A DNA stretch of 64,000 bases, taken from Roseivivax marinus. Its GTDB lineage: Bacteria > Pseudomonadota > Alphaproteobacteria > Rhodobacterales > Rhodobacteraceae. The notes under the pieces were generated by a model. It made no database searches and was not told the origin of the DNA. It saw only the letters and a list, made by a program, of their open reading frames with translations. Position 1 is the stretch's first letter; every line of letters begins with the position of its first letter. Location of the stretch: NCBI RefSeq assembly GCF_900109705.1, contig NZ_FOAI01000018.1, forward strand, positions 1 to 64,000, written 5' to 3'. Below are positions 63,765 to 64,000 of the stretch, piece by piece. The position numbers and the translations under genes are program-made.

Positions 63765-64000
63765 TGGATGGCTCCTGTTCGTTTGAAGTTTAACGCTAAC
63801 AGGAAGATTGACCTCCGACCCCGGTCTCACAAGGCACAGTTCGGGGATGCTGCATTGCAGCATCCGCATGACGAAAGGATCCGTGTTTCAGGCTATTGGT
63901 GTTGGGACGCGCGACCGGGCAGTGGACGTGCAACGGTGAAAAGCTCGCTTCTGTCTATGCAGCAGTGTCGCACGGTTTCTTCAGACTCGGCGACCCGGGC

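Overview
The window is a GC-rich stretch of alphaproteobacterial chromosome. It is most likely from the Rhodobacteraceae (Roseobacter-type). The evidence is gene content and sites: a PopZ-type polar organiser behind pcm and tolC, an alphaproteobacterial SOS box (GTTC-N7-GTTC) before recA, a DUF1127 protein, an ALDH16-type double aldehyde dehydrogenase, a recA-linked sulfotransferase-like gene, and short interspersed elements of a kind common in that family. Genes are tightly packed, often with 4-base ATGA or GTGA overlaps.

Region by region. 1-1.2 kb: the edge of an integrated element, with a frameshifted tyrosine integrase pointing at the 3' end of a tRNA-Cys gene. 1.3-3.2 kb: three small envelope genes (DUF883, holin-like, AI-2E transporter). 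3.3-8.7 kb: pcm, tolC, popZ, a small conserved protein, efp and a sulfotransferase. 8.7-14.7 kb: a minus-strand operon of a sucrose-phosphate-synthase/phosphatase fusion and three glycosyltransferases, with an ion-channel-like gene upstream. 15.1-24.1 kb: fructosamine kinase and ygfZ, an MsbA-like exporter with a tyrosine-phosphatase-like partner, a class V aminotransferase, hisC with a tiny membrane protein, and a secreted FG-GAP protein. 24.1-28.8 kb: a ROK regulator divergent from a xylose-type ABC importer.

29-39.2 kb concerns phosphate and probably metals. An alkaline phosphatase sits behind a three-heptamer PHO box. Next comes a four-gene set (Cys-containing secreted protein, LolD-type ATPase, FtsX-type permease with a His-rich loop, His-tailed PCuAC-like protein) that looks like a metal-handling system. 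A patatin and a 1452-residue RTX-tailed 5'-nucleotidase follow. 39.5-48.9 kb is mostly housekeeping: typA, cupin, DUF1330, alaS, an SLC13 transporter, recA. 49.2-61.9 kb is a ten-gene plus-strand sugar cluster: DeoR regulator, ABC importer, mutarotase-like protein, ribokinase, FGGY kinase, deoC and ALDH16. It reads as uptake and breakdown of deoxyribose or a related pentose to glyceraldehyde-3-phosphate and acetate. The end holds an SH3 lipoprotein, an unrecognised 219-residue protein and a DUF1127 gene.

The two most attractive uncharacterised systems are the metal-type ABC set at 30.7-33.6 kb next to the zinc-dependent phosphatase, and the four-enzyme glycosyltransferase operon at 8.7-14.1 kb, whose product I cannot name.
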